This document shows, in pieces, positions 52,057 through 59,706 of a DNA stretch of 64,000 bases. A model generated the notes under the pieces. It was given only the letters and a program-made list of their open reading frames with translations. It was not told the origin of the DNA and ran no database searches. The position numbers and the translations under genes were made by a program. Within the stretch, counting starts at the first letter, position 1; every line of letters begins with the position of its first letter. Source of the stretch: Moorella sp. Hama-1 (GTDB taxonomy: Bacteria > Bacillota > DSM-521 > Neomoorellales > Neomoorellaceae); contig NZ_AP024620.1 in the NCBI RefSeq assembly GCF_023734095.1, forward strand, positions 2,104,501-2,168,500, in the 5' to 3' direction.

Positions 52057-52482
52057 CTACTTCACAATCGTTACCGGCACCTTGACGTTATGCAACACTT
52101 TGTAGGTGACACTGCCCAGGATCATCCCCTTGAAGGGGCTTAACCCCCTGCTGCCCATGACCACCCTGTCAATGGCATTATCCTCAACGTAAGCGGTAAT
52201 GGCCGTCCCCGGGTCGCCGGTTACCATCTCCGTTTTTACTTCCACCCCGGCGTCTTTAAAAACCTGGCGCGCCTTGACCAGGACCTCCCCGAATTGTTCC
52301 TGGCATTGCTTGCTCAATAATTCACCATCCAGGGCATAGCCTTCAATATAGCGGGTTTCGTAGTGGCAGGCCACCGCCAGCAACGTTACTTCCACCGTAG
52401 GATGGTTTTTGACCATCTGCAGGGCATAATCTACCGCCCGCATGGAGTTATCGGAACCATCAACCGGAACCAGTACTTTCAT
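52057..52482 (-). CDS. Universal stress protein UspA
   Basis: The 141-aa UspA-fold protein has KVLVPVDGSDNSMRAVDYAL at the N-terminus and the ATP-binding GSRGLSPFKGMILGSVTYKVL at the C-terminus. It is preceded, about 115 nt upstream, by a sigma-H-like promoter that it shares in sequence with the glutaredoxin-FTR operon. Confidence 0.92.
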   Translation of the reverse strand: MKVLVPVDGSDNSMRAVDYALQMVKNHPTVEVTLLAVACHYETRYIEGYALDGELLSKQCQEQFGEVLVKARQVFKDAGVEVKTEMVTGDPGTAITAYVEDNAIDRVVMGSRGLSPFKGMILGSVTYKVLHNVKVPVTIVK

Positions 52483-52585
52483 CTTGAATTGCTCCTTTCG
52501 CTGCTAATTATGAGGTAAAATAGTTAATCTCCTGGAAGTCCGGTCCCTTGCTACGGTGCCGTTACCTTCCCTTTTTTAGTAGGAG

Positions 52586-52630
52586 TTACTATTTGCATTT
52601 ACTATTCGGCGCCAATCCTCTTTTTCCTGC
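52586..52630 (-). promoter_or_regulatory. Sigma-H-like promoter of uspA with 13-bp element
   Basis: Minus strand: GCAGGAAAA (52630-52622), 11 bp, GCCGAATAG (52610-52602), matching sigma-H consensus RnAGGAwWW-N11/12-RnnGAATww. Directly downstream is ATGCAAATAGTAA (52598-52586), also found at the glutaredoxin promoter. Confidence 0.7.
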
Positions 52631-52679
52631 TGGTTGATAAAAATTTTTTCGGCTCAGGTCTTTGCTGATTATTCCCCAG

Positions 52680-53201
52680 CTACCCTTCTTGTTCATCAGC
52701 GGCGAAAAGCTGCTGAATTAGCGCCCCACCAAAGGCAGGTAAATCGCTCGGCTGGCGCGAGGTGACCAGCCTGCCGTCGATTACCACCTGCTGGTCGACA
52801 ACGATCGCCCCTGCCTGCCGCAGCTCCGCCTGGACGCTGCGATAAGCCGTCATTTTACGACCGGCCGCCAGGCCGGCGCTGATTAACACCTGGGGACCGT
52901 GGCAAATGGCGGCAATTAATTTCTCCTGCTGGTAAAAGGCCCGGGTCAAGTCAATTACGGCCTGGTTGGTGCGGAGGGCTTGCGGCGCCCGGCCGCCGGG
53001 GATTACCAAAGCGTCGTAAAGACCAGGATCTACATCTGCCAGGGCCAGGTTGGCCGGGCATTGATAGCCATGCTTGCCTTTAATGGTCCGGGCCTGGTCG
53101 GTCGCTAGATCTACTTCCAGGCCGGCTTCCTGTATACGGTAATAAGGGTAAAACAGCTCTAGATCCTCAAAACCGTCAGCGCTAAGCAGCAAAACGCGCA
53201 A
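52680..53201 (-). CDS. DJ-1/PfpI-family protein
   Basis: The 173-aa protein has the nucleophile elbow AAICHGPQVLISAG (Cys-His), an early Glu in GFEDLELFYPYY and DALVIPGGRAPQ. It is close to the PfpI/YhbO group, which acts as glyoxalase- or deglycase-like stress proteins; the exact activity is unsettled. Confidence 0.9.
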   Translation of the reverse strand: MRVLLLSADGFEDLELFYPYYRIQEAGLEVDLATDQARTIKGKHGYQCPANLALADVDPGLYDALVIPGGRAPQALRTNQAVIDLTRAFYQQEKLIAAICHGPQVLISAGLAAGRKMTAYRSVQAELRQAGAIVVDQQVVIDGRLVTSRQPSDLPAFGGALIQQLFAADEQEG

Positions 53202-53422
53202 GAATAATCATCCTCCTCCAGGGGTAGCATTACCTCTTGAATCATCACCCTGGTAATTCTCCGGCGAATTGGTAGTATGGCTTCGAGAAAAAATTTCACG
53301 CGCTCCGGGAGCCGCAGTTCTGGCTGGTCGCAGGGAATAGGCTGCCGGAGCCACGCAACTCTTCCCTGTCTGATCTCAGCATAGTGGCTTGCTACCTTAG
53401 CGGCAGAAAGGGGTGCCCAATC

Positions 53423-53785
53423 TTAGGCAAGCCCCAAATACTCTTTATACCGCGCTGCCTCAAAACCAACCAGTAGGCTGGTACCTTCACTCAGGAGCGG
53501 GCGGACCATTATCCGGGGATAGTCGTGGATTAACTGGGCGATCTCTTCCGCCCCCATGTGTTCCAGGTCCGGTTGGACCTTTTTAAATAGTTGACTCTTA
53601 GTATTAACCATACCGGCGGCCGGAAAACCTCCCCGGGCCGCCAGTTCCAGTACTTCGGCAACGGCCAGGGGCTCTTTCTCCAGATCCCGGTAAGTGTAGC
53701 GCACGTTATTAGCGGAAAGCCACGCTTTCGCCTTCTGGCAGGTCGTTCACCTGCTTACGCAGTAAAAGACGAATTCTTTGGCCAT
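53423..53785 (-). CDS. Selenocysteine-containing ArsC/Spx-like protein
   Basis: Reading through the in-frame TGA at 53749-53747 (codon 13) yields 120 aa: MAKEFVFYCVSR-U-TTC, then QKAKAWLSANNVRYTYRDLE, NTKSQLFKKV, RPLLSEGTSLLVGFEAARY. This is a complete ArsC/Spx fold in which Sec takes the place of the catalytic Cys of the CxxC motif. The ATG has GAGGAG 8 nt upstream, better than any start after the TGA, which would remove the active site. A SECIS-like hairpin follows. The role is likely thiol reduction of arsenate or protein disulfides. Confidence 0.85.
53712..53746 (-). promoter_or_regulatory. SECIS-like element of the Sec ArsC/Spx protein
   Basis: The hairpin GAAAGC-GUG-GCUUUC (53729-53715), extended by GC/GC pairs after a bulge, begins its loop 23 nt after the UGA. 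It matches the glutaredoxin element with one compensatory pair change. Confidence 0.75.
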
Positions 53786-53913
53786 TGCTATCACTCCTCA
53801 ATCTCATTCTCCCCTTCCGGAAATCTGGTGCCATGGTAATCTGCTTGCAAGCGGTCAACCAGACCATCGCAGCGAGGGCGACTGGCGGGAATCCTGGTAG
53901 CGAGTCAGGATGC

Positions 53914-54336
53914 TTACCGGGCTGGTGCGCGCCCGGCCGGGCCGGGCAGGTTAAACAGTCCACACCAGCAGCGGCCCTCTTTATGCACCCTGTTCGACCG
54001 GGCGTCGAGGCAGGGACAGATATTTTCCGGCACGTTATCATAACGGCAGGGACAGAAAAAATCACCGTAGCGTTGCTGTTTCTTCAATAGACCGTCGATG
54101 AACAACTCCTTGTCTTCGTTAAAAACATAACCGCGTAACCGGGCGAAGTTGTCAACCCGCGCAGTTATTTCCGTCCTGGGAGCCTGGGGCAGTTTGCGGA
54201 CCTGTAGTTCCGGCGCCCCAGTCGTTATTTCCAAACTGGCGCCGCATATGGGGCAGATCAACACCTGACCGGGTCCCCCGGCATCCCGAAAGACGAACGT
54301 CGCCCTGCACACAGGGCAAAAAATTTTACTGCTCAT
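53914..54336 (-). CDS. Ferredoxin:thioredoxin reductase-like protein with zinc ribbon
   Basis: The 140-aa protein fuses an N-terminal zinc-ribbon or rubredoxin-like knuckle (CPVC at 7-10, CPIC at about 28-31) to a domain with three CxC pairs: FFCPCR, ICPC and RCWCGLF. The latter is the arrangement of the FTR catalytic subunit, whose [4Fe-4S] cluster and disulfide pass ferredoxin electrons to a thiol protein. It overlaps the glutaredoxin gene by 11 bp, so the glutaredoxin is the probable partner. Confidence 0.8.
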   Translation of the reverse strand: MSSKIFCPVCRATFVFRDAGGPGQVLICPICGASLEITTGAPELQVRKLPQAPRTEITARVDNFARLRGYVFNEDKELFIDGLLKKQQRYGDFFCPCRYDNVPENICPCLDARSNRVHKEGRCWCGLFNLPGPAGRAPAR

Positions 54337-54577
54337 TGCTTAGCGCCGCCAGGATTTCCTCCCGGTGATAACCCCTGATCACCCTATCGTTGATCACGAT
54401 TACCGGGAAGGATTGCTGGCCGGTCAATTTCCGCACCTCCTCCAGCGCCCTGGCCGCCACCTCATCCGGGGCCAGGTCAACGTCGATCAAATCATAGGTA
54501 GCCCCTTGCTCGTTAAGCAATTGCTTGGTCTTCATACAGTACGGGCAGGTACTCAGGGCATAAAGTTTAATGGTCAT
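54326..54577 (-). CDS. Glutaredoxin
   Basis: The 83-aa protein has the CPYC active site (LYALSTCPYCMKTKQLL), the cis-Pro in SFPVIVI and RGYHREEI at the end. The ATG at 54577 follows a GGAGAG-type site. It probably takes electrons from the FTR-like protein encoded just downstream. Its promoter is sigma-H-like. Confidence 0.9.
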   Translation of the reverse strand: MTIKLYALSTCPYCMKTKQLLNEQGATYDLIDVDLAPDEVAARALEEVRKLTGQQSFPVIVINDRVIRGYHREEILAALSNEQ

Positions 54578-54705
54578 GATTCTCTCTCCTTTAGGCTCGT
54601 GGTGCCCCAGATAGTTGTTTATAGTTGCTCCGGTAGTATTAAGCTCGAAGCCGGAGCTCCGGGCCTGGTGTTTCCGGGTTCTCCTTTCGGGCTGGGTAGT
54701 AAAAA

Positions 54706-54749
54706 TTACTATTTGCATCTATATTCGCTGTCAACTTCTTTTTTCCTGC
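54706..54749 (-). promoter_or_regulatory. Sigma-H-like promoter of the glutaredoxin-FTR operon
   Basis: Minus strand: GCAGGAAAA (54749-54741), 11 bp, AGCGAATAT (54729-54721), then the shared element ATGCAAATAGTAA (54718-54706). Confidence 0.7.
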
Positions 54750-54890
54750 CGGCCAGCTTACAAATTTTTTGTGGTTCTCTTTTTACCGCGCTTCTAACCG
54801 AGCCCGGTGAGCTTCATGACCTATTATTGTTTTCAACCCATGCTGGTGTAGTCGGGGCGGTATGGACAAGATTTTAGTAATCAGCTCTTC

Positions 54891-54919
54891 TTGACTTCCT
54901 AACTTTGGTAAGGTAAAAT
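54891..54919 (+). promoter_or_regulatory. Promoter of the rubrerythrin gene
   Basis: TTGACT (54891-54896), a 17-bp spacer and TAAAAT (54914-54919). Confidence 0.65.
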
Positions 54920-54949
54920 AGCATCATATTAGTAAAAGGAGTGATTCCT

Positions 54950-55525
54950 ATGTCCTCCCTCAAGGGAACCCGCACGGAGAAAAACCTCCTGACCGCCTTT
55001 GCCGGTGAGTCCCAGGCGCGCAACCGCTATACCTACTTTGCCAGCCAGGCCAAAAAGGAGGGCTACGAACAGATCGCCGCCATCTTCCTGGAAACGGCCG
55101 ACAATGAAAAAGAGCATGCTAAAAGGATTTTTAAATTTCTGGAGGGCGGCGAGGTGGAAATTAGCGCCGCTTTCCCGGCCGGTACCATTGCCAGCACGAC
55201 GGTGAACCTGGGGGCCGCCGCCGCCGGGGAGAATTACGAACATACCATCATGTACCCTGGATTTGCCAATGTCGCCGAGGAGGAAGGTTTTACCGAAATC
55301 GCCGCCGTACTGCGGGCCATCGCCCGGGCGGAAAGGGGCCACGAGGAACGTTACCGCGCCCTGCTGGCCAATATCGAAACCGGCCGTGTTTTTAAACGCG
55401 CGGGGAAGGTATTCTGGCGCTGCCGCAACTGTGGTTACATCCATGAAGGCGACGCCGCGCCGGCGGTATGCCCGGCCTGCGCCCATCCTCAGGCATTCTT
55501 TGAATTACAAGCCCTAAATTATTGA
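54950..55525 (+). CDS. rbr: Rubrerythrin
   Basis: The 191-aa peroxidase of anaerobes has an N-terminal di-iron four-helix domain ([55 protein letters not shown]) and a C-terminal rubredoxin domain ([10 protein letters not shown]...CPACAHPQ). It detoxifies H2O2. The ATG at 54950 follows AGGAG by 8 nt. Confidence 0.96.
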   Translation: MSSLKGTRTEKNLLTAFAGESQARNRYTYFASQAKKEGYEQIAAIFLETADNEKEHAKRIFKFLEGGEVEISAAFPAGTIASTTVNLGAAAAGENYEHTIMYPGFANVAEEEGFTEIAAVLRAIARAERGHEERYRALLANIETGRVFKRAGKVFWRCRNCGYIHEGDAAPAVCPACAHPQAFFELQALNY

Positions 55526-55639
55526 GCGAATCTAACACCCTGAGTTCCGCGGAAATTCACGGCTGCGGCTAGTGGCTGTTACAGGCTGCAGCCAGTCCTA
55601 CTGGATTAAACAAGAATCTCCAGGTAGGAATATTCTTCT

Positions 55640-55918
55640 ATGAAGAAGGGAACGGTGGGGTCAATGTCCTGTCCGACAGTAATGGCCATTCTGGTGGACA
55701 AACGGCGGGAGACGGCGGTCCGGGTGCAAGAAATCCTCACCAAATACGGCTGTATCATCCGGACGCGCCTGGGTCTCCACGAAACCGAAGCCTGCAGTGA
55801 TGATGGCTTAATTATCCTGCAACTCTGCGCTCCTGAAGCCCAGGTCCAGCAATTTAAGGATGAGCTCAATGCCCTGGAGCGGGTGAAGGCCGAAGTCATC
55901 AGCTTGGCCTTGGATTAA
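55640..55918 (+). CDS. ACT/TM1266-like small regulator
   Basis: The 92-aa protein resembles the TM1266-type family (ferredoxin-like fold sometimes linked with iron-hydrogenase genes): AILVDKRRETAVRVQEILTK, YGCIIRTRLGLHE, GLIILQLC and a final FKDELNALERVKAEVISL. The start could be 55640 or ATG at 55664 (84 aa). No hydrogenase gene is nearby. Confidence 0.65.
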   Translation: MKKGTVGSMSCPTVMAILVDKRRETAVRVQEILTKYGCIIRTRLGLHETEACSDDGLIILQLCAPEAQVQQFKDELNALERVKAEVISLALD

Positions 55919-55980
55919 TATGAAGAACCGTGATATTAAGGCTACCTGGCGGCGACTCGCTATACATCTCCACCTTATAA

Positions 55981-56022
55981 GGGGAGCTACTCCGTTGTCG
56001 GAACGAGGTAGCCCCCCTTTTA
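55981..56022 (+). terminator. Terminator after the TM1266-like gene
   Basis: Stem GGGGAGCTAC/GGTAGCCCCC followed by CTTTTATG. Confidence 0.65.
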
Positions 56023-56049
56023 TGATGCACCTACCCTGGCTAATTATTT

Positions 56050-56310
56050 CACGGTAGAGGGACCCCCCGGGAACTGGCAATAGCCGGCGTCGCTCATTGA
56101 TTTGAGCGCCGGGAGCAGGGTCAATCCCGACAAAGGTGACCAGCAAATCTGGAGGGACGGCATAGGTAAGCCGGGCTTTAAGATGGACGCTGCCCAACCA
56201 ATTGTATGCCCTTACTGTGTCCCCATCAACAAGGCCCTTTTTCTGCGCCACTTGCAGGCGACGCTGGCTCCGGACCAGGAGATATGATATTCCCTCTGAG
56301 GAGATGGTAC
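56050..56310 (-). pseudogene. C-terminal remnant of a molybdopterin oxidoreductase
   Basis: An open stretch reads GISYLLVRSQRRLQ, then KKGLVDGDTVRAYNWLGSVH with LKARLTYAVPPDLL. This resembles the molybdopterin-dinucleotide-binding domain (..GI.DGD.V.....G...LKA.VT..V.PG). No start or upstream catalytic domain is present. Edges are approximate. Confidence 0.55.
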
Positions 56311-56384
56311 GTTTGGTGATCCAGGGAACCTTATACTATCATTTCCGCGATTTCAAGGCTACGGCGATATATCAGATAATCTGT

Positions 56385-56882
56385 TTATGATGTCCCTCGA
56401 GGGAATGTTTTTTGACATTCGCTAAGAAAACCAATCACCTCGCTAAGATCGGGGAGTTCGTGGATTCCATATACTTTTACCCAGATCACCCTGCCGTCTT
56501 CATCAAGAATGACGTTGGCTCTTTCTGAAAAACCTTCTTTATCCCTGAAAAGACCGTATTCTTTAGCCACGCTGCCGTGCGGCCAAAAATCAGCAAGCAA
56601 GGAGACATTGGCGATTTCCAGGTGCTTGGCCCAGGCATTTTTGGTGGGAACGGCATCTACACTCAGCCCTAAAGGCATTGTCTGCAGGTTTTTAAACTCA
56701 GCCAGTTTGTTTTCCAGAGCTTTCATCTGTTCGGCGCAGACGCTGGTCCAGGCCAGTGGGTGCCAGGAGAGTAAAACCTTTTGACCCCGTAATTTGGATA
56801 AATGTATCGGATTGTTTCGGTTATCCATGAGGGTAAAATCTGGCGCCAGCTCTCCTGTTTTAATCCTTCTCACAGCGTTCAT
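56385..56882 (-). CDS. Peroxiredoxin (AhpC/TSA type)
   Basis: The 165-aa redoxin has the peroxidatic site WHPLAWTSVCAEQM (T-x-x-C), a start APDFTLMDNRNNPIHLS and the C-terminal FSERANVILDEDGRVIW. It lacks an obvious resolving Cys near the C-terminus, suggesting 1-Cys chemistry with an external thiol such as a glutaredoxin. Confidence 0.88.
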   Translation of the reverse strand: MNAVRRIKTGELAPDFTLMDNRNNPIHLSKLRGQKVLLSWHPLAWTSVCAEQMKALENKLAEFKNLQTMPLGLSVDAVPTKNAWAKHLEIANVSLLADFWPHGSVAKEYGLFRDKEGFSERANVILDEDGRVIWVKVYGIHELPDLSEVIGFLSECQKTFPRGTS

Positions 56883-56937
56883 ACTACACCCCCCTTATTA
56901 GATGATTAACTTATTCTTCCTGCCTTATGTTGTTACG

Positions 56938-57537
56938 TTAGCAACCTGGCAGGGATTCATTTTTCTCTCGCAGGGTTCTTGTCCAATCTCTTAAAGATAG
57001 TAATAGATTCCGGATACTGTCTCGGGTCCGCTCATCGGTTAATCGACCGTTTTGATCAAATTTTGCCTGAGCAAAGGGAATAAAAACCTCCGGGTTGTTT
57101 AGAGGATACATGTTCAGGATAACACAGACCTGACGCAAATGATATTGTGCCCGGGCAGTGCCAAAATAACCGGTGGAAGCCCCCATAATGGCCACCGGTT
57201 TTCCGAATAGAGGAGATTGGCCTGGCGGGCGGGAGGCCCAGTCAAGGGCGTTCTTAAGCACCCCGGGGAGGGAATAATTATACTCGGGCGTAACGATGAA
57301 CAAAGCATCGGCAGCGGCAATGCGGGCCTTGAATTCCCTTACCGTTTCAGGAAACCCCTCAGTCTCTATATCTTCATTGTAAACAGGAATTGCCAATAGA
57401 TCAAAGATCTCCATGGTCATATCCTCGGGAAGAAGTTCTAAGGCTGCCTGTAACGCCGCCCGGTTATAAGAATTTTTACGCAGGCTGCCGGCAAAACCAA
57501 GGACATGAACCGGCTGGAACAAAGTAGGGGCAGTCAA
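56938..57537 (-). CDS. NAD(P)H-dependent FMN reductase
   Basis: The 199-aa flavodoxin-fold protein has FAGSLRKNSYNRAALQAALE (phosphate loop), LFIVTPEYNYSLPGVLKNALDW and MGASTGYFGTARAQYHLRQ. It belongs to the ArsH/ChrR/SsuE-like family of flavin or quinone reductases. Confidence 0.9.
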   Translation of the reverse strand: MTAPTLFQPVHVLGFAGSLRKNSYNRAALQAALELLPEDMTMEIFDLLAIPVYNEDIETEGFPETVREFKARIAAADALFIVTPEYNYSLPGVLKNALDWASRPPGQSPLFGKPVAIMGASTGYFGTARAQYHLRQVCVILNMYPLNNPEVFIPFAQAKFDQNGRLTDERTRDSIRNLLLSLRDWTRTLREKNESLPGC

Positions 57538-57640
57538 ACGCGTTTCTCCTCCCCGTAAGTTTTTCTCGAAGGCATTTCAAGGTATACAGAATTTCCCTAT
57601 CCCGTCTGTCGCGAGAGGGCAATGCTATCTTCCAGGGTTA

Positions 57641-57716
57641 TTAACTGCAGGCGACGTCAAGGAGCATTACGGTTGCAAAGCCCGTCATAGCGCCCATGAT
57701 GACCAAAGCCGTATCG
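57641..57716 (-). pseudogene. Possible C-terminal tail of a ZIP-type metal transporter
   Basis: About 25 codons reading CGDTALVIMGAMTGFATVML and LDVACS resemble the last TM segment of ZIP transporters (..GF..MM.LDVALG). It has no start and abuts the IscU fusion gene. The call rests on this short match only. Confidence 0.3.
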
Positions 57717-57724
57717 CCGCATGG

Positions 57725-58531
57725 TTAAATACTACAGCCTTCACGCATGATTACTACCGCGTCGACAATCAAATCATAGTCATCATCTTCGGCCAGGTCG
57801 TGGATCAGGACCTGCTCCACTTCCTCGTGTCCCTTGATTTCTTTTAGCTGACTCGCAAAAAGCACTTTAACACCAGCTTGCTTTAAGGAGTCGGTGGTTT
57901 CCGGGGCCGACTCCGGCTTGCCGGCTGTCAGGAATATCACCCGGCCGGTATATTTGGTCAAATCCCGGGCCAGCGTAGCTGCCGCGGGGCCGGTATCCAG
58001 CACCAACACCCGCTGGTCTTGCAATATGGCAGGGTCGTCAACGGCGTAGTACACACCCTTGCCCCGATAGGCATCTTCGCCGGCAAAGTTGTTGGCATCG
58101 GGTAACGCTGCTTTAATATCTGTCTGCACCAGCTGACCTTGCCGGGAGCGGTAATTCTGGATAGCCGCATGCAAGGCGTCAGCAGCCAGATTGGAGCAGT
58201 GCATTTTCCGCGGCGGCAGCCCTTCCAGTTCGGTGGCTACATCCTGCCGGGTAATTCTCATGGCTTCATCCAGGGTCTTGCCCTTGGCCATTTCCGTAAT
58301 CATACTGCTGGTAGCGATCGCTGACCCGCAGCCGAAAGTGCGGAACTTAATATCGGCGATGCGGTCATCGGCCACCTGGATATAAATTTCCATTAAGTCA
58401 CCGCAGACCGGATTACCCACCCTGCCGACGGCCACGTTCTCCCCTTCCAGCGTACCCACATTGCGCGGGTTCTGAAAGTGGTCCATGACCCTGGCTGAAT
58501 AGGTGGTGGGTTTGACCTCCATATTGCTCAC
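57725..58531 (-). CDS. IscU-like scaffold fused to a nucleotide-binding-like domain
   Basis: The 268-aa protein has an IscU domain (residues 10-130) with all three cluster cysteines: C43 (VCGD), C68 (FGCGSAIATSSM) and C112 (HCSNLA). After a linker, residues 173-262 resemble the NAD(P)H domain of thioredoxin reductases (RVLVLDTGPAAATLARDL with TKYTGRVIFLT, then a VKVLFASQLKEIKGH..VEQVLIHDL block), but the GxGxxA loop is changed to DTGPAA. It overlaps the IscS-like gene by 4 bp. Confidence 0.85.
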   Translation of the reverse strand: MSNMEVKPTTYSARVMDHFQNPRNVGTLEGENVAVGRVGNPVCGDLMEIYIQVADDRIADIKFRTFGCGSAIATSSMITEMAKGKTLDEAMRITRQDVATELEGLPPRKMHCSNLAADALHAAIQNYRSRQGQLVQTDIKAALPDANNFAGEDAYRGKGVYYAVDDPAILQDQRVLVLDTGPAAATLARDLTKYTGRVIFLTAGKPESAPETTDSLKQAGVKVLFASQLKEIKGHEEVEQVLIHDLAEDDDYDLIVDAVVIMREGCSI

Positions 58532-59700
58532 CCCTTGTTCCCTTGATATAGTGGCGATAATTTACGCAGCCGTTCGACAATGCCCGGTAGTATCTCTAAT
58601 ACCCGGTCGATATCTTCGGCCCTGGTAAATCGTCCGCAGGTGAATTCCAGGGAGCCATGGGCCTCCTCGTGCAATAAACCGATGGATATGAGTGTATGGG
58701 AAGGTTCCAGGGTCCTGGCCGTACAGGCCGACCCGGTCATAGCTGCTACTCCCTGTTGTTTTAGGGACAACAGCAACGATTCCCCTTCCACCCCCTGGAA
58801 ACGGAAATGGGCATTATTGGCCAGGCGCTCCTGCGGGTGCCCGTTCAAAAAGCTCCGGGGAATAGTTGCCAGGACACCGGTAATTAGCTTATCCCGATAA
58901 CCTCGCAGGCGAGGCACCTCCAAGGCCATTTCCTGGGACATAATCGCCGCCGCCCTGGCCATCCCTACAATTCCCGGGATGTTTTCCGATCCCGATCGCA
59001 ATCCTCTTTCTTGACCGCCACCAATCAGCAATGGTTTCAACCGCAGTCCCCGGCGCACATAAAGCGCCCCCACACCCTTGGGACCGTAAATGTCGTTAGC
59101 AGATAAGGTTAAAAGGTCGATCTGATCCCGCTGCACGTCAAGTGATAGCAAGCCTTCCGCGGCTACCCCATCACAATGGAAGACAATATTTTGGGACCGG
59201 GCCAGGGCGCCGATTGCGGCAATGGGCTGCACCGTACCGATTTCATTGCTGGCATAGCCCACCGAAATCAAAATCGTTTCCGGGGTAATACGTGATTTAA
59301 GCTTACTTAAAGAAACCCGGCCGTACTGGTCCACCGGAACCCGGGAGATTTTGAAACCACTCTGTTCCAGATACTTGGCGATATTATGGATGGAGATATG
59401 TTCGATTTCGGAAATGATAATGTGTTTGCCCTTATCCTGATTACGTAATGCATAACCTATCAGCGCCAGATTGTTGGCTTCCGTTGCCCCGGAGGTGAAA
59501 ATAATCTCATCACTGGTGGCGTTAATCCACGCGGCCACCGTTTCCCGGGCCTCTTCCAGGGCTGCTGTGGCCGCATCCCCTTCGGCGTGCAGTGAGGAAG
59601 GATTGCCAAACTGCTCATGAAAATAAGGCAGCATTGCTGCTAACACGCGGGGGTCCACCGGCTTGGCGGATTGATAGTCCAAATAAATACTCATGGCCAT
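58528..59700 (-). CDS. IscS/NifS-like protein lacking the PLP lysine
   Basis: The 390-aa fold-type I protein aligns end to end with cysteine desulfurases: FTSGATEANNLAL, His101 in SEIEHISI, CDG (Asp177), IYGPKGVGALYVRRG, GSENIPGIVG and the sulfur-carrying loop GSACTARTLEPSH with C326. The Schiff-base lysine motif SAHK is SAND (200-203), so Lys is Asp, and the N-terminal DNAATT is DYQSAK. It resembles the Archaeoglobus IscS, which also has Asp there. It may serve as a cluster-assembly partner of the IscU fusion and not as a desulfurase. Confidence 0.9.
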   Translation of the reverse strand: MAMSIYLDYQSAKPVDPRVLAAMLPYFHEQFGNPSSLHAEGDAATAALEEARETVAAWINATSDEIIFTSGATEANNLALIGYALRNQDKGKHIIISEIEHISIHNIAKYLEQSGFKISRVPVDQYGRVSLSKLKSRITPETILISVGYASNEIGTVQPIAAIGALARSQNIVFHCDGVAAEGLLSLDVQRDQIDLLTLSANDIYGPKGVGALYVRRGLRLKPLLIGGGQERGLRSGSENIPGIVGMARAAAIMSQEMALEVPRLRGYRDKLITGVLATIPRSFLNGHPQERLANNAHFRFQGVEGESLLLSLKQQGVAAMTGSACTARTLEPSHTLISIGLLHEEAHGSLEFTCGRFTRAEDIDRVLEILPGIVERLRKLSPLYQGNKG

Positions 59701-59706
59701 TAACCC

